Position numbers and translations under genes: made by a program. 64,000 bases of DNA from Microbispora sp. NBC_01189 (GTDB lineage: Bacteria > Actinomycetota > Actinomycetes > Streptosporangiales > Streptosporangiaceae): assembly GCF_036010665.1 (NCBI RefSeq), contig NZ_CP108581.1:5203501-5267500 (forward strand). Direction: 5' to 3'. The notes below the pieces were generated by a model, which was given only the letters and a program-made list of their open reading frames with translations, was not told the DNA's origin and ran no database searches. Shown here piece by piece: positions 1-9,448 of the stretch. How positions within the stretch are numbered: position 1 is the stretch's first letter; each line of letters begins with the position of its first letter.

Positions 1-95
1 CGGAGGATGCGGGCAGACGGCCGCGGCGACCAGCACCCGATCACCCTACCCGGCCGCTCACCCCCACAGATTGGACGTATGGGCAGAATGGACGG

Positions 96-629
96 ATGGA
101 CAGCAGCACGGTGGCGTTCGCGACCGTCCCGACCCGGCTGGGCGACGTGCTCGCCGCCGTCACCGCGGACGGGGTCGCCGCGACGGACTTCCGCGACGAC
201 CGCAGGGTCAGGGCGCGCATCACAGCTCGCCTCGGCATGTCCGCCGCCGACGACCCGGTCCGTACGGCCGCCGTCCGGGAGGAACTGGCCGCGTACTTCC
301 GGGGTGAGCTGAAGGAGTTCCGCGCCCCGGTCGACTGGCGGCTCATGTCGCCCCTCCAGCGGCAGGTCCTCGGCACGCTGCACGCCACCGTCCCGTACGG
401 CGAGGTGGTGACGTACGGCGAACTGGCGGCGCGCAGCGGCGCGGGCGTCCCGGCCCGGGCCATCGGCTCGATCATGGGCGGCAACGCGATCCCGATCATC
501 GTGCCGTGCCACCGGGTGGTGGCGAGCAACGGCCTGGGCGGGTTCAGCGGCGGCGACGGCGTCGAGTCCAAGCGGTGGCTGCTGACCCTCGAAGGCCATC
601 TGCCGCCCACCCTCGACTGGGACCTGTGA
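96..629 (+). CDS. ogt: Methylated-DNA--protein-cysteine S-methyltransferase
   Basis: A 177-residue protein that repairs O6-alkylguanine by moving the alkyl group onto its own cysteine in a one-turnover reaction in the cytoplasm. The active-site motif PCHRVV is at residues 137-142, with Cys138 the acceptor, preceded by GGNAIPIIV. The helix-turn-helix segment that inserts into DNA (YGEVVTYGELAARSG, residues 101-115) and the arginine-finger stretch ARAIG are present. Length fits the Ogt/MGMT family without an Ada domain. I chose the ATG at 96 because it leaves a normal short N-terminal domain; a GTG at 111 is also possible. It lies 28 bp before miaA. Family is certain; the symbol is ogt by type. 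Confidence 0.93.
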   Translation: MDSSTVAFATVPTRLGDVLAAVTADGVAATDFRDDRRVRARITARLGMSAADDPVRTAAVREELAAYFRGELKEFRAPVDWRLMSPLQRQVLGTLHATVPYGEVVTYGELAARSGAGVPARAIGSIMGGNAIPIIVPCHRVVASNGLGGFSGGDGVESKRWLLTLEGHLPPTLDWDL

Positions 630-657
630 CCTCCCCGTCCCTGGGACACTGGACGGT

Positions 658-1569
658 GTGGGGCAGCTACCTGTGATCGCCGTCGTGGGCGCGACCGCGG
701 CGGGCAAATCCGACCTGGCCGTCGAGCTCGCGCTCCGCCTGGGCGGCGAAGTGATCAATACCGACTCCATGCAGCTCTACCAGGGAATGGACATCGGCAC
801 CGCGAAGCTGTCGCTCCAGGAGCGGCGTGGGGTGCCGCACCACCTGCTGGACATCTGGCCGGTGACCCGGACGGCCAGCGTGGCCGAATACCAGCGGCTC
901 GCCCGGCCACTGGTCGACGACCTGCGCTCGCGCGGCAGGGCGCCCGTCCTGGCCGGCGGGTCGGGGCTCTACGTGCGGGCCGTCCTCGACGACCTGGAGT
1001 TCCCCGGCACGGACCCGGACGCGCGGGACCGCCTGGAGAAGGAACTCGCCGAGACCGGCCCGGCGCCTCTCTACGACCGGCTGAAGGGCCTCGACCCGGT
1101 GGCCGCCGAGAACATCCTGCCGAGCAACGGCCGCAGGATCGTCCGCGCGCTGGAGGTCATCGAGCTGTCCGGGCGGCCGTTCTCCGCGACCATGCCGTCG
1201 TACGACGCGGTCTACGACAGCGTGCAGATCGGCGTCGAGGTGCCGCGGCCGGTCCTGGACAAGCGGATCGAGCTCCGGGTCGCGCGCATGTGGGACGCCG
1301 GGCTGGTGGACGAGGTGCGCGCGCTCGCCGGGCGCGGCCTCGCCGAGGGCAGGACGGCCGGGCGGGCGCTCGGATACGCGCAGGTGCTGCGGTTCCTCGC
1401 CGGGGAGTGGGCCGAGGAGCAGGCGCGGGCGGAGACGGTGCGCGCCACCCGCAGGTTCGCCCGGCGGCAGGAGTCGTGGTTCCGCCGCGACCCGCGGGTG
1501 GTCTGGCTGCCGTTCGACGCGCCCGATCTGGCCGACCGCGCGATCGGCGTGATCACCGGCGCCTCCTAG
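658..1569 (+). CDS. miaA: tRNA dimethylallyltransferase MiaA
   Basis: Transfers a dimethylallyl group to N6 of A37 in tRNAs that read UNN codons. The 303-residue protein has the P-loop GATAAGKSD near the N-terminus, then the motif DSMQLYQGMDIGTAK and GGSGLYVRAVLDDL, all diagnostic of MiaA. The start is GTG. Upstream, GACACT lies 7 nt before the GTG with no Shine-Dalgarno sequence, so the transcript is probably leaderless. The gene ends 9 bp before dapF, and this order is common in actinomycetes. Confidence 0.96.
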   Translation: MGQLPVIAVVGATAAGKSDLAVELALRLGGEVINTDSMQLYQGMDIGTAKLSLQERRGVPHHLLDIWPVTRTASVAEYQRLARPLVDDLRSRGRAPVLAGGSGLYVRAVLDDLEFPGTDPDARDRLEKELAETGPAPLYDRLKGLDPVAAENILPSNGRRIVRALEVIELSGRPFSATMPSYDAVYDSVQIGVEVPRPVLDKRIELRVARMWDAGLVDEVRALAGRGLAEGRTAGRALGYAQVLRFLAGEWAEEQARAETVRATRRFARRQESWFRRDPRVVWLPFDAPDLADRAIGVITGAS

Positions 1570-1572
1570 ACT
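1567..1572 (+). promoter_or_regulatory. Probable -10 element of a leaderless dapF promoter
   Basis: TAGACT lies 6 nt before the dapF ATG, with no ribosome binding site between. Its first three bases are the miaA stop codon. The spacing fits leaderless actinobacterial transcripts that begin at or next to the start codon. No clear -35 box was found. Inference from sequence only. Confidence 0.4.
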
Positions 1573-1578
1573 GCTGCC

Positions 1579-2391
1579 ATGCGGTTTGTGAAGGGGCACG
1601 GCACCGAGAACGACTTCGTCATCCTGCCGGACCCGGACGCCCGGCTCGACCTGTCCGCCACACAGATCGCGGCGCTGTGTCACCGGCGCACCGGCATCGG
1701 GGCCGACGGCGTGCTGCGCGTCGTCCGCGTCAAGCTGTGCCCGGAGGCGGCCGAGCGGTCCGGCGAGGCCGAGTGGTTCATGGACTACCGCAACGCCGAC
1801 GGCAGCATCGCCGAGATGTGCGGCAACGGCCTCCGGGTCTTCGCCCGCTATCTGGTGGACGCGGGGCTCGCGGCGCCCGGCGAGTTCGCCGTCGCGACGC
1901 GTGGGGGAGTCAAGCGCGTACGGCTCGGCGCGTCGGGCGACGTATCGATCGACATGGGCAGGCCGCGGGTGCTGGGGGAGAGCCGCGCGGTCGTGGACGG
2001 GCGCGAGTGTCGCGGTGTCAACGTGAACATGGGCAACCCCCACCTGGCGTGCCTGGTCGAGGAGCCGGTGGCCGGGTTCGACCTCGGCCGGGAGCCCGAG
2101 TTCGACCGGGGAGACTACCCGGAGGGCGTCAACGTCGAGATCTTCAACGCCGTGGGCGGCCGTACGGTGTCGATGCGCGTGCACGAGCGGGGGTCGGGGG
2201 AGACGCGCTCGTGCGGCACCGGCGCCGTCGCGACGGCCGTCGCGGCCGCCCGCGCGGCCGGCGAGACGACCGGCACCTGGGAGGTCCGGGTGCTCGGCGG
2301 CACGGTGACCGTCACGCTCACCGAGGACACGAGTCACCTGGCCGGTCCCGCCGTACTCGTCGCCTCGGGCGAGTGGCCCGCCGCCCTCTGA
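1579..2391 (+). CDS. dapF: Diaminopimelate epimerase DapF
   Basis: Converts LL- to meso-diaminopimelate, the last branch step before lysine and the peptidoglycan cross-link residue. The 270-residue protein has both catalytic cysteine motifs: EMCGNGLR (Cys at about residue 81) and RSCGTGAVAT near residue 213, which act as the acid/base pair. The N-terminal segment KGHGTENDFV is also family-typical. The ATG at 1579 follows miaA by 9 bp and has a probable leaderless promoter. In related genomes hflX usually follows nearby, whereas here it is about 43 kb away. Confidence 0.97.
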   Translation: MRFVKGHGTENDFVILPDPDARLDLSATQIAALCHRRTGIGADGVLRVVRVKLCPEAAERSGEAEWFMDYRNADGSIAEMCGNGLRVFARYLVDAGLAAPGEFAVATRGGVKRVRLGASGDVSIDMGRPRVLGESRAVVDGRECRGVNVNMGNPHLACLVEEPVAGFDLGREPEFDRGDYPEGVNVEIFNAVGGRTVSMRVHERGSGETRSCGTGAVATAVAAARAAGETTGTWEVRVLGGTVTVTLTEDTSHLAGPAVLVASGEWPAAL

Positions 2392-2572
2392 CGGTCCACG
2401 GCGCTTGCGGAACCTTGTTCTGATCCCCCACGGTGAGTCCGAATCCAGGCTCGGGAGGGTGAATGGATCCGCGTGACGCGGTGGTGGCGACGAAGAAGGC
2501 GATCACCGCTGAGACGACAACCGGCGGCGCGCTGTTTGGGTCATGGTCGGCGACCTGGCACACTGGCTGCCC

Positions 2573-4858
2573 ATGGACGTGGACATCTGGGCCTGGGTCG
2601 GCGGCACCCAGCGTGAACTGCACGAGGCGGGCAACACGGGGCTCGCCATGGCGCTGGGCGACGTGCCCGCGCAGGCGCTCGAGGGCCGTTTCGCCCAGTT
2701 GGACGTCGTGGCGCCGGCCATCACGCAGCACGCCGAGTCTCTTGAGAAGCCGTGGCTGGAGCTCTTCGCGCGCTACTGGCACCTGCTGGGGCGGGTGGGC
2801 GACCGCGCCATGGGCGGGGTCGCGCTCGACGACGCCGCCTCGCTGGCGGAGTTCGCGGAGCGGGGCGACGTCGCCGAGTGCCCCGCCGCCCCCGGCGGCG
2901 TGGAGATCCTGGCCGTCACCCAGGCCAACACCGACGGTCCCGGCTACGCGGCCGCCCGGCTGAGCTCGCTCGGCGCCGCGCTCGACGGCGTGGGTCCCGA
3001 CTCCCTCGCCTTCGCCGGACTGGCCACACAGTACGTTCTGGCGCTCGTCGACGCCGGTCAGGCGGCCGAGGGCGTCGCGTACGCGGAGGCGGCCGTCGAG
3101 CGGCTGCGCGGGGCCGGGCGCGAGGCGAGCTGGGAGCTGGGCGCCGCCTCGGCGCGCGCGCTGCTCGCCGCCGGGCGTCCCGGCGACGCGCTGACCGCGC
3201 TGGACGCCTCGACCGGCTTCAAGCCCGACGACCCGGTCGCGAAGGGCCGCCGTGAGGCCCTGCTGCGGTCGCTGGTGCTGGCCACGCTCGACCGTACGCA
3301 GGAGGCCGTGGAGGCCCTGCCCGACCTCGACGTGGTGGGGGACCACCCGCGTGAGTGGGCCGAGTGGGCGCGCACCGTCCGCGTGCTGGTCGAGAGCGGC
3401 GGTTCGATCGCCAACAGCTGGCAGCTCGGCCGCATCCTGCGCCAGTGGATGACGTACTTCGAGACGATGGGCGGCCACCGCGCCCGCTTCGAGCTCGCCC
3501 TCACCGCCGGGCACCTGGCCGTCGCCCGGCAGGGCCTGTGGCAGGCCCGCCTGCTCGCGGACGAGGCGGAGGCGGCCCTCGCCGGCCTCCGCGCGACCGA
3601 GGGCCTGACGGACCGGGTGGCCGAGCTGCGCGCCGCGGCCGGCGCCGCCAAGGAGGCGCCGCAGCCCGGCCCGCGCGACGAGCTGGTGGCCTACTTCGAC
3701 GCCGCCGACGGCAGCACGGCCGACCCCGAGCGCTGGGTCGGCTGGCTGTGGCCGCTCTCGGGCGCCGATCTGGAGGCCACCCGCCGGCACACCACCACTC
3801 TCGGGTTCCTCGGCTACCCCGGGGTGGGCGCCGACATCTACTGGAAGGCGCTCGCCGAGGACGCCGACCCGGCCGCCGCGGGCGAGGAGGACCTCGCCTA
3901 TCTCACCGGCCTGCTGATCGAGGCCCGTCAGGACGAGCGGGTGGAGAGCCTCGCGGCCCGCCTGCCGGAGACCGCCTCCCACCTCGCGCTCGCCCGGCTG
4001 CACCGCGCCCGTGAGCGGTGGGAGCAGACGGCGGCCGAGGCAGAGCTGGCGGTCGCCAACGGCGGCGGGCTGGAGGGGCGCCGCCTGTGGTCGAGCGCCG
4101 TCCAGCAGCTCGGCGACAACGCCAAGGCGGCCGAGATCCTCAAGCCGCTGCTGGAGACGGGCGAGGCCGAGGAGGAGGACGTCTGGCGGGTCATCGTCAT
4201 GTCCACCGCCGTGGAGGACTGGGCGACCGTACGGGCCGCCGCGACCGGGCTCGGCATGCCGATCGAGCAGGGTGAGGGCCCGATCGAGGAGGAGTGGCAC
4301 CTCGTCCGGGTGATCCTCCCCGCCCCCGACGGCAGCCAGCGCGAGGTCCTCGCCGTACGGACCGGCCCGGCCACCGCCCGCCTCGCGATCCCGCAGCCGC
4401 GCGGCATGGAGTACAACGCGGGCGACGTGGTCGTGATCGACCCCCGGCCGCTGGAGCCGATCCCGGAGGGCGAGGAGGAGCGGGAGAGCTTCGTGATCCC
4501 CTTCGCCGGGGTGACGATGCTGCGTCCCGGCGGCTACACGAGCTGGTTCTTCGACGGCGCCGCGCCGTCGGAGGACGAGTGGACCGAGTTCAACGAGGTC
4601 CTGGCCGAGCGCGGCTGGCCGATGTGGGTCTACAGCGACGAGAACTACCGCGTCACCCACCCCGCCAGCGGCGAGCAGCTTCCCGGCGTGTTCGGCTGGA
4701 TCGCGATTCCGCCCGCCGTACGGCCCGCGGATCTGGACGCCGTCCTGGACGACATCACCGAGCAGTGGTCCCATCCGCTGGCCTGGCTCGACCTCGCGCG
4801 CGAGGTCGGCATCGAGGCCGAGCGGCACGAGCGGATCTCCAAGGAGTACGGCCTCTGA
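2573..4858 (+). CDS. Large tetratricopeptide-like repeat protein of unknown function
   Basis: A 761-residue cytoplasmic protein with no signal peptide or membrane segment. Residues about 90-560 are alanine- and leucine-rich helices of TPR-like character (repeated blocks such as ALLAAGRPGDALTAL). The last 180 residues are richer in beta-strand and aromatic residues (for example GYTSWFFDGAAPSEDEW) and look like a separate globular domain. The start is uncertain: an in-frame ATG lies at 2543, but CACACT about 8 nt before the ATG at 2573 resembles the leaderless promoters of the neighbours, and MDVDIWAWVGG is a natural N-terminus. It stands alone between dapF and the betaine transporter. I do not recognise a function; a scaffold or stress-related role is only a guess. 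Confidence 0.8.
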   Translation: MDVDIWAWVGGTQRELHEAGNTGLAMALGDVPAQALEGRFAQLDVVAPAITQHAESLEKPWLELFARYWHLLGRVGDRAMGGVALDDAASLAEFAERGDVAECPAAPGGVEILAVTQANTDGPGYAAARLSSLGAALDGVGPDSLAFAGLATQYVLALVDAGQAAEGVAYAEAAVERLRGAGREASWELGAASARALLAAGRPGDALTALDASTGFKPDDPVAKGRREALLRSLVLATLDRTQEAVEALPDLDVVGDHPREWAEWARTVRVLVESGGSIANSWQLGRILRQWMTYFETMGGHRARFELALTAGHLAVARQGLWQARLLADEAEAALAGLRATEGLTDRVAELRAAAGAAKEAPQPGPRDELVAYFDAADGSTADPERWVGWLWPLSGADLEATRRHTTTLGFLGYPGVGADIYWKALAEDADPAAAGEEDLAYLTGLLIEARQDERVESLAARLPETASHLALARLHRARERWEQTAAEAELAVANGGGLEGRRLWSSAVQQLGDNAKAAEILKPLLETGEAEEEDVWRVIVMSTAVEDWATVRAAATGLGMPIEQGEGPIEEEWHLVRVILPAPDGSQREVLAVRTGPATARLAIPQPRGMEYNAGDVVVIDPRPLEPIPEGEEERESFVIPFAGVTMLRPGGYTSWFFDGAAPSEDEWTEFNEVLAERGWPMWVYSDENYRVTHPASGEQLPGVFGWIAIPPAVRPADLDAVLDDITEQWSHPLAWLDLAREVGIEAERHERISKEYGL

Positions 4859-4990
4859 CGGGAGGCCGGGCACCACTGGTGCGCCGCGGTGCGCCGTCCC
4901 GCCGGGGCGGCGCGCCGCGGCGCATCGCCGCGCTCTCACCTCGCCCGGCGTGCTTTCACGGCCCGCTGCCATGTCTTCACCGCCTGGAAT

Positions 4991-5017
4991 GTCCGGTGAT
5001 TGTAAAGATCACCGGAC
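4991..5017. promoter_or_regulatory. Perfect 10-bp inverted repeat with 7-nt spacer (operator or hairpin)
   Basis: GTCCGGTGAT, then TGTAAAG, then ATCACCGGAC. No thymine run follows on either strand, so a simple intrinsic terminator is unlikely. It lies about 250 bp before the transporter operon and 130 bp after the repeat-protein gene. It could be an operator for an osmotic or choline-responsive repressor, or a terminator lacking a U-tract. Confidence 0.5.
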
Positions 5018-5082
5018 GGTCACGATATGGCGAGCAGAAGGCGTTTTTCCCTATAAGTGGGGCGTTTGGGGCCTAGCCTCAG

Positions 5083-5100
5083 TCCTGTTGTCAAACAGGA
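5083..5100. promoter_or_regulatory. Inverted repeat in the transporter leader
   Basis: TCCTGTT, GTCA, AACAGGA: a 7-bp perfect palindrome with a 4-nt spacer, 160 bp before the start codon of the ATPase gene. It could be a repressor site or a short hairpin in the mRNA leader. Confidence 0.35.
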
Positions 5101-5262
5101 TCCGTGTTGCGAATTGAGCAACGCCTGTGCGTGTGCCCTGAGGAGTCGTTGGCCCCCCGCTCTTCATCCACGGCGTGCGAGCGGCAGCCTCCGCGCCGTG
5201 CTGTGGCGTTTCCGGGCGTCCACGCCGCCTCGCGGGCGACCGCGAAATGAGGGGAAATCACA

Positions 5263-6342
5263 GTGGGCACAGCCGCGATCGAGGTTCGCGGGCTCTGGAA
5301 GATCTTCGGTCCCAAGGCCGGCAGGATCATCGGCAGCCCCGACGCCGATCTTGAGCCCGCGCAGCTGCGGGCGAAGACGGGCTGCACCGCCGCCGTCAGG
5401 GACGTCGGCTTCCAGGTACGGCCGGGCGAGGTCTTCGTCGTCATGGGCCTGTCGGGCAGCGGCAAGTCGACGCTGGTGCGCTGTCTCACCCGGCTGATCG
5501 AGCCGACGGCGGGCGAACTGCTGATCGACGGCCAGGACGTGTGCGCCATGTCGGCCAGGCAGCTGCGGGATCTCCGCCGCCACCGGGTGAGCATGGTCTT
5601 CCAGCACTTCGGGCTCCTGCCGCACCGCAGGGTCGTGGACAACGTCGCGTACGGCCTGGAGATCCAGGGCATGGGGAAGGCCGAGCGGCACGAGAAGGCC
5701 GGGCGGATCCTCTCGCTGGTCGGGCTGGAGGGCCACGAGGACTCCTATCCCGAGCAGCTGTCCGGCGGCATGCAGCAGCGGGTCGGCCTGGCCCGCGCGC
5801 TCGCCGTCGACCCGGAGGTGCTGCTGTTCGACGAGCCGTTCAGCGCGCTCGACCCGCTGATCCGCCGCGACATGCAGGCCGAGGTCGTCCGGCTGCACCG
5901 CGAGGTCGGCAAGACCATGGTCTTCATCACCCACGACCTGTCCGAGGCGCTGAAGCTGGGCGAGCGCATCGCGATCATGCGGGCCGGCGCGATCGTGCAG
6001 ATCGGGACCCCCGAGGAGCTGGTGGGGGCGCCCGCGGACGACTACGTGGCCGACTTCGTGCGGGACGTCCCCCGGGCCCAGGTGCTGTCGCTGCGCTGGA
6101 TCTGCCGGGACCCCGAGCCGGGCGAGCCGCTCGACGGTCCCGAGCTGCCCGCCGGCACCGTCATCCACGACGCGGTTCCGGCCGCGATGGGATCGGACCG
6201 GCCGATCCGCGTCGTCGACGGCGGCCAATTGGTCGGCGTGGTGAGCCGGGTCGACATCCTCGGCGCGGTGCGGCCCAGGACCGAGGTCCCGCCGGTCCCG
6301 CCGGTCCCGTCGGTCTCCACGGGCATGGGCGGGGCGGCGTAG
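5263..6342 (+). CDS. Glycine betaine/proline ABC transporter ATP-binding protein (ProV/OpuAA type)
   Basis: The 359-residue ATPase powers uptake of quaternary-amine osmolytes. Walker [10 protein letters not shown] is at residues 62-70, the signature LSGGMQQR and Walker B LLFDEP are in the usual places, and the long N-terminal insert before Walker A (residues 15-45) is typical of ProV/OpuAA rather than sugar ATPases. The last 70 residues ([18 protein letters not shown]) look like a CBS-type module that senses ionic strength in this family. The GTG start has GAGGGG 8 nt upstream. Its TAG stop overlaps the permease start by one base, so the pair is translationally coupled. Confidence 0.93.
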   Translation: MGTAAIEVRGLWKIFGPKAGRIIGSPDADLEPAQLRAKTGCTAAVRDVGFQVRPGEVFVVMGLSGSGKSTLVRCLTRLIEPTAGELLIDGQDVCAMSARQLRDLRRHRVSMVFQHFGLLPHRRVVDNVAYGLEIQGMGKAERHEKAGRILSLVGLEGHEDSYPEQLSGGMQQRVGLARALAVDPEVLLFDEPFSALDPLIRRDMQAEVVRLHREVGKTMVFITHDLSEALKLGERIAIMRAGAIVQIGTPEELVGAPADDYVADFVRDVPRAQVLSLRWICRDPEPGEPLDGPELPAGTVIHDAVPAAMGSDRPIRVVDGGQLVGVVSRVDILGAVRPRTEVPPVPPVPSVSTGMGGAA

Positions 6343-8300
6343 TGGTGAGCGCACCTGTGCGGACGGCGCCGCCCCCGTCGTCCCCTGCGCCGCCCGTGCC
6401 CGGCCCGGCGCGGGCCCGGCGCCTCGTGCGATGGGCCGCGCCCGCCGCGGGAGTGGTCGCCGTGGTGGCGCTTTACGCGGTCTTCCACGGCACGGCCGTG
6501 CTGCCGCACGACGACGACGCCGTCCTCTTCCACTGGCTCAACGACGCCCGCGACTGGGTGGACGCCAACCGCAACAGCAGCCCGATCTTCCTGTACGTCG
6601 TCAACTACATCCGGCTGGGCGTGGCGGAGCTCTACACGCTGGTCCAGGGCGGGCTGGTCGCGCTGGGCTGGCCCGGGCTCATCGGTCTCGCCGCCGGTCT
6701 CGGCTGGCTGGCCGGCGGGTGGCGGATCGCGCTCGTCGCGGCGGCGGGCCTCGCCGGCGTCGGCGTGCTCGGCTTCTGGGAGGCGAGCGTCGACACGCTC
6801 GCGCTGACGCTGTCGGCGGTGGCGCTGTCGCTGCTGATCGGCATCCCGCTGGGGATCTGGGCCGGCCGCTCGGCGCGCGTCCGCCGGATCGTCACCCCGG
6901 TGCTCGACGTGATGCAGATCATGCCGACCTTCTCGTACCTGTCGCCGATCCTGCTGGTGTTCCTGATCGGGCCGGCGTCCGCGACGATCGCCACGATGAT
7001 CTACGCGATGCCGCCGGCGATCAGGATCACCGCGCTGGCCGTCCAGCGGGTGCCCGGAGTGACGGTGGAGGCGTCGGAGTCGCTCGGCGCCACCGGCCGG
7101 CAGACGCTGCTGAAGGTGCGCCTGCCGCTGGCGCTGAACACGATCATGCTGGGCGTCAACCAGACGATCGCCGCCGCGCTGTCGATGGTGCCGCTCGTCG
7201 CGCTGATCGCCGCGCCCGGGCTGGGCGTCGACCTGATCCGGGCGCTCGCGCGGGTGAACGTGGGCGCCGCGCTGGTGCCCGGCGTCGCGATCGTGCTGAT
7301 CGCCATCGTGCTCGACCGGGTCACCAGGTCGGCGGCGCGGCGGCGCGAGGGCGGGAGCCGGGCGAGGGCCGTCCGCTGGGGTGGTCTCGCCGTCCTGACC
7401 GCCCTGGGGATCACCCTGACACAGGCGCTCGCGCCGGAGTTCCCCGAGCGGTGGCAGGTGCAGGTCGTCCGGCCCATCAACGACGTGGTCGACTGGATCG
7501 AGGCGCACTGGTACGTCTTCACCGGCTTCCTCAACGACACGGTGGCGTACGGACTGCTCAACCCGCTGCAGGACGTGCTGACCAGCGCTCCCTGGTGGCT
7601 GGTCACGGCGGCGGTGCTGGGGTTCGCCTGGCGGGTGAGCGGTCCCGCGGCCGGTCTGGTCGCCGCCGCCTGCCTGGCGGGCGTCGCCGCGCTGCACCTG
7701 TGGGAGCACGGCATGGAGACGCTGACGATCGTGCTGGTCGCGTCGCTGATCACGATCGCGGTGGGGCTCGCGCTCGGCGTCGCGGCGGGGAGATCCCGGT
7801 GGTTCGCCGCCGGGCTGCGGCCCGTCCTCGACGCCGCGCAGACGATGCCGTCGTTCTCCTACCTGCTGCCGGCCGTGGCGCTGTTCGGCAACGGCCGCTT
7901 CACCGCGATCGTGGCCTCGCTCATCTACGCGGTGCCGGTGGTCGCCCGCCTCGTCGAGGACGGCCTGCGGGCGGTGCCCGCCACCGTGATCGAGGCGGCC
8001 AGGTCGGCGGGCTCCACCGACCGGCAGGTGCTGTGGAAGGTCCAGTTGCCGATGGCGCGCAACTCGCTGCTGCTCGCGGCGAACCAGGGCATCGTCATGA
8101 CGCTGGCGATGGTGGTGATCGGTGCGCTCGTCGGCGCGGGCGCCCTCGGATACGACGTCGTGGCCGGAATCGCCCAGCAGGAGGACTACGGCAAAGGCTT
8201 CGCCGCCGGCGTCGCCCTGGTCCTCCTCGGCGTGATGCTCGACCGGATTACGCAAGGCGCCCATGGGCGCCGCTCTCCCCACAAGAAGAGGAACGAATGA
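6342..8300 (+). CDS. Betaine-type ABC transporter permease with two fused permease domains
   Basis: A 652-residue membrane protein built from two ProW-like permeases in one chain. The first domain has its EAA loop at VEASESLGATGRQTLLKV, the second at IEAARSAGSTDRQVLWKV. Each is followed by the conserved stretch leading to GAPGLG/GALGYD-like turns, and each is preceded by several hydrophobic spans. Between them lies a soluble linker with another hydrophobic span. One polypeptide could thus form the whole pore. The GTG start overlaps the ATPase stop; a second in-frame GTG follows directly. The stop overlaps the ATG of the binding protein (ATGA). Confidence 0.9.
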   Translation: MVSAPVRTAPPPSSPAPPVPGPARARRLVRWAAPAAGVVAVVALYAVFHGTAVLPHDDDAVLFHWLNDARDWVDANRNSSPIFLYVVNYIRLGVAELYTLVQGGLVALGWPGLIGLAAGLGWLAGGWRIALVAAAGLAGVGVLGFWEASVDTLALTLSAVALSLLIGIPLGIWAGRSARVRRIVTPVLDVMQIMPTFSYLSPILLVFLIGPASATIATMIYAMPPAIRITALAVQRVPGVTVEASESLGATGRQTLLKVRLPLALNTIMLGVNQTIAAALSMVPLVALIAAPGLGVDLIRALARVNVGAALVPGVAIVLIAIVLDRVTRSAARRREGGSRARAVRWGGLAVLTALGITLTQALAPEFPERWQVQVVRPINDVVDWIEAHWYVFTGFLNDTVAYGLLNPLQDVLTSAPWWLVTAAVLGFAWRVSGPAAGLVAAACLAGVAALHLWEHGMETLTIVLVASLITIAVGLALGVAAGRSRWFAAGLRPVLDAAQTMPSFSYLLPAVALFGNGRFTAIVASLIYAVPVVARLVEDGLRAVPATVIEAARSAGSTDRQVLWKVQLPMARNSLLLAANQGIVMTLAMVVIGALVGAGALGYDVVAGIAQQEDYGKGFAAGVALVLLGVMLDRITQGAHGRRSPHKKRNE

Positions 8301-9271
8301 AGAAGCTACGCCTGATCGCAGGGGTCCTCGCTCTCGGCCTCGCCGTGACCGCCTGCGGAGGCGCCAAGGTAGAGGACGACTCGAACGCCGCCCCGAGCGC
8401 GGCGGGCTCGGCGGCCGCGTCCGCGGCCGGCACCGTCAAGATCGCGGTCAACCCCTGGGTGGGTTACGAGGCCGACGCCGCCGTGCTGGCATACCTGATG
8501 GAGCACGAGCTCGGCAACAAGGTCGAGAAGGTGACGCTCGCCGAGGAGCCGTCCTGGCAGGGCATGGAGTCGGGTGACGTCGACGTCGTCATCGAGAACT
8601 GGGGTCACGAGGACCTCAAGAAGAAGTACATCGAGGAGAAGAAGGTCGCCGTCGAGGCGGGCAGCACCGGCAACAAGGGTGTCATCGGCTGGTACGTGCC
8701 CGAGTGGATGGCGCAGAAGTACCCCGACATCACCGACTACAAGAATCTGAACAAGTACGCCGACCTGTTCAAGACCTCGGAGTCGGGCGGCAAGGGCCAG
8801 CTTCTCGACGGCGACCCCTCCTACGTCACCAACGACGAGGCGCTGGTCAAGAACCTCAAGCTCGACTACAAGGTCGTGTACGCCGGCAGCGAGGCCGCGC
8901 TGATCAAGGCCGCCAAGCAGGCGACCGACCAGAAGAAGCCGCTGCTCATGTACTTCTACGAGCCGCAGTGGCTGTTCAACCAGGTCAAGCTCGTCAAGAT
9001 CAACCTCCCCGCCTGGGAGGAGGGCTGCGACAGCGACCCCAAGAAGGTCGCCTGCGACTACCCGCCGTACGACCTGGACAAGATCGTGAGCAAGAAGTTC
9101 GCCGACACCGGCGGCAAGGCGTACGACCTCGTCAAGAACTTCCAGTGGACGAACGACGACCAGAACGCGGTCGCCGACGACATGACCAACAACGGCATGT
9201 CCGCCGAGGACGCGGCCAAGAAGTGGGTCGAGGCCAACACGGCCAAGTGGCAGGCCTGGATCGCCAAGTGA
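8297..9271 (+). CDS. Glycine betaine/proline-binding lipoprotein (ProX/OpuAC type), copy 1
   Basis: A 324-residue extracellular lipoprotein. The signal peptide ends in the lipobox VTAC with Cys20 as the lipid anchor. The mature part has the OpuAC-like motifs NPWVGYEADAAVL, IENWGHEDL, GVIGWYVPEWM and MYFYEPQWLF, whose tryptophans and tyrosines form the aromatic cage for a quaternary ammonium group in this family. It overlaps the permease stop by 4 nt and closes the three-gene importer operon. A strong hairpin follows at 9292. Ligand choice (glycine betaine, proline betaine, choline or ectoine) cannot be told from sequence alone. Confidence 0.92.
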   Translation: MKKLRLIAGVLALGLAVTACGGAKVEDDSNAAPSAAGSAAASAAGTVKIAVNPWVGYEADAAVLAYLMEHELGNKVEKVTLAEEPSWQGMESGDVDVVIENWGHEDLKKKYIEEKKVAVEAGSTGNKGVIGWYVPEWMAQKYPDITDYKNLNKYADLFKTSESGGKGQLLDGDPSYVTNDEALVKNLKLDYKVVYAGSEAALIKAAKQATDQKKPLLMYFYEPQWLFNQVKLVKINLPAWEEGCDSDPKKVACDYPPYDLDKIVSKKFADTGGKAYDLVKNFQWTNDDQNAVADDMTNNGMSAEDAAKKWVEANTAKWQAWIAK

Positions 9272-9291
9272 CCCGAAGGACCTGAGGGTCG

Positions 9292-9325
9292 CCTCCCGCG
9301 CCCCGCCCGGACGGGGCGCGGGAGG
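9292..9325 (+). terminator. Strong hairpin between the two binding-protein genes
   Basis: A perfect 13-bp GC-rich stem (CCTCCCGCGCCCC with its complement) closed by an 8-nt loop and followed by TTCCT. It should stop or attenuate transcription between the two binding-protein genes. Confidence 0.7.
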
Positions 9326-9448
9326 TTCCTCCCGGCCGTGATCCGCGGAGATCGCGGCCCATCCGGCCCGTTGTGGAATACTCTCCCGGTGTCGCCGCGG
9401 CCCCACCGCCCGCGGTCGCCGCCCGTACGACATCAGATGAGGTCAGAT

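Larger units (their letters stand above)
4859..5262. other. Intergenic region upstream of the betaine transporter, with two inverted repeats
   Basis: This 404-bp gap holds no convincing gene. It is GC-rich for the first 130 bp, then turns more AT-rich near 4990-5110, where the two inverted repeats at 4991-5017 and 5083-5100 lie. A run GAGGGG 8 nt before the GTG at 5263 is the ribosome binding site of the next gene. The promoter of the transporter operon should be here. Confidence 0.7.

Noticed and set aside
667-2337. A 556-codon open frame antisense to miaA and dapF
   Set aside because: Long shadow frames are common in high-GC DNA. The plus-strand genes have clear families, while the antisense product is Arg/His/Gly-rich with no domain.
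2318-4972. An 884-codon frame antisense to the repeat-protein gene
   Set aside because: Same reason: composition typical of a shadow frame, no domain, no ribosome site.
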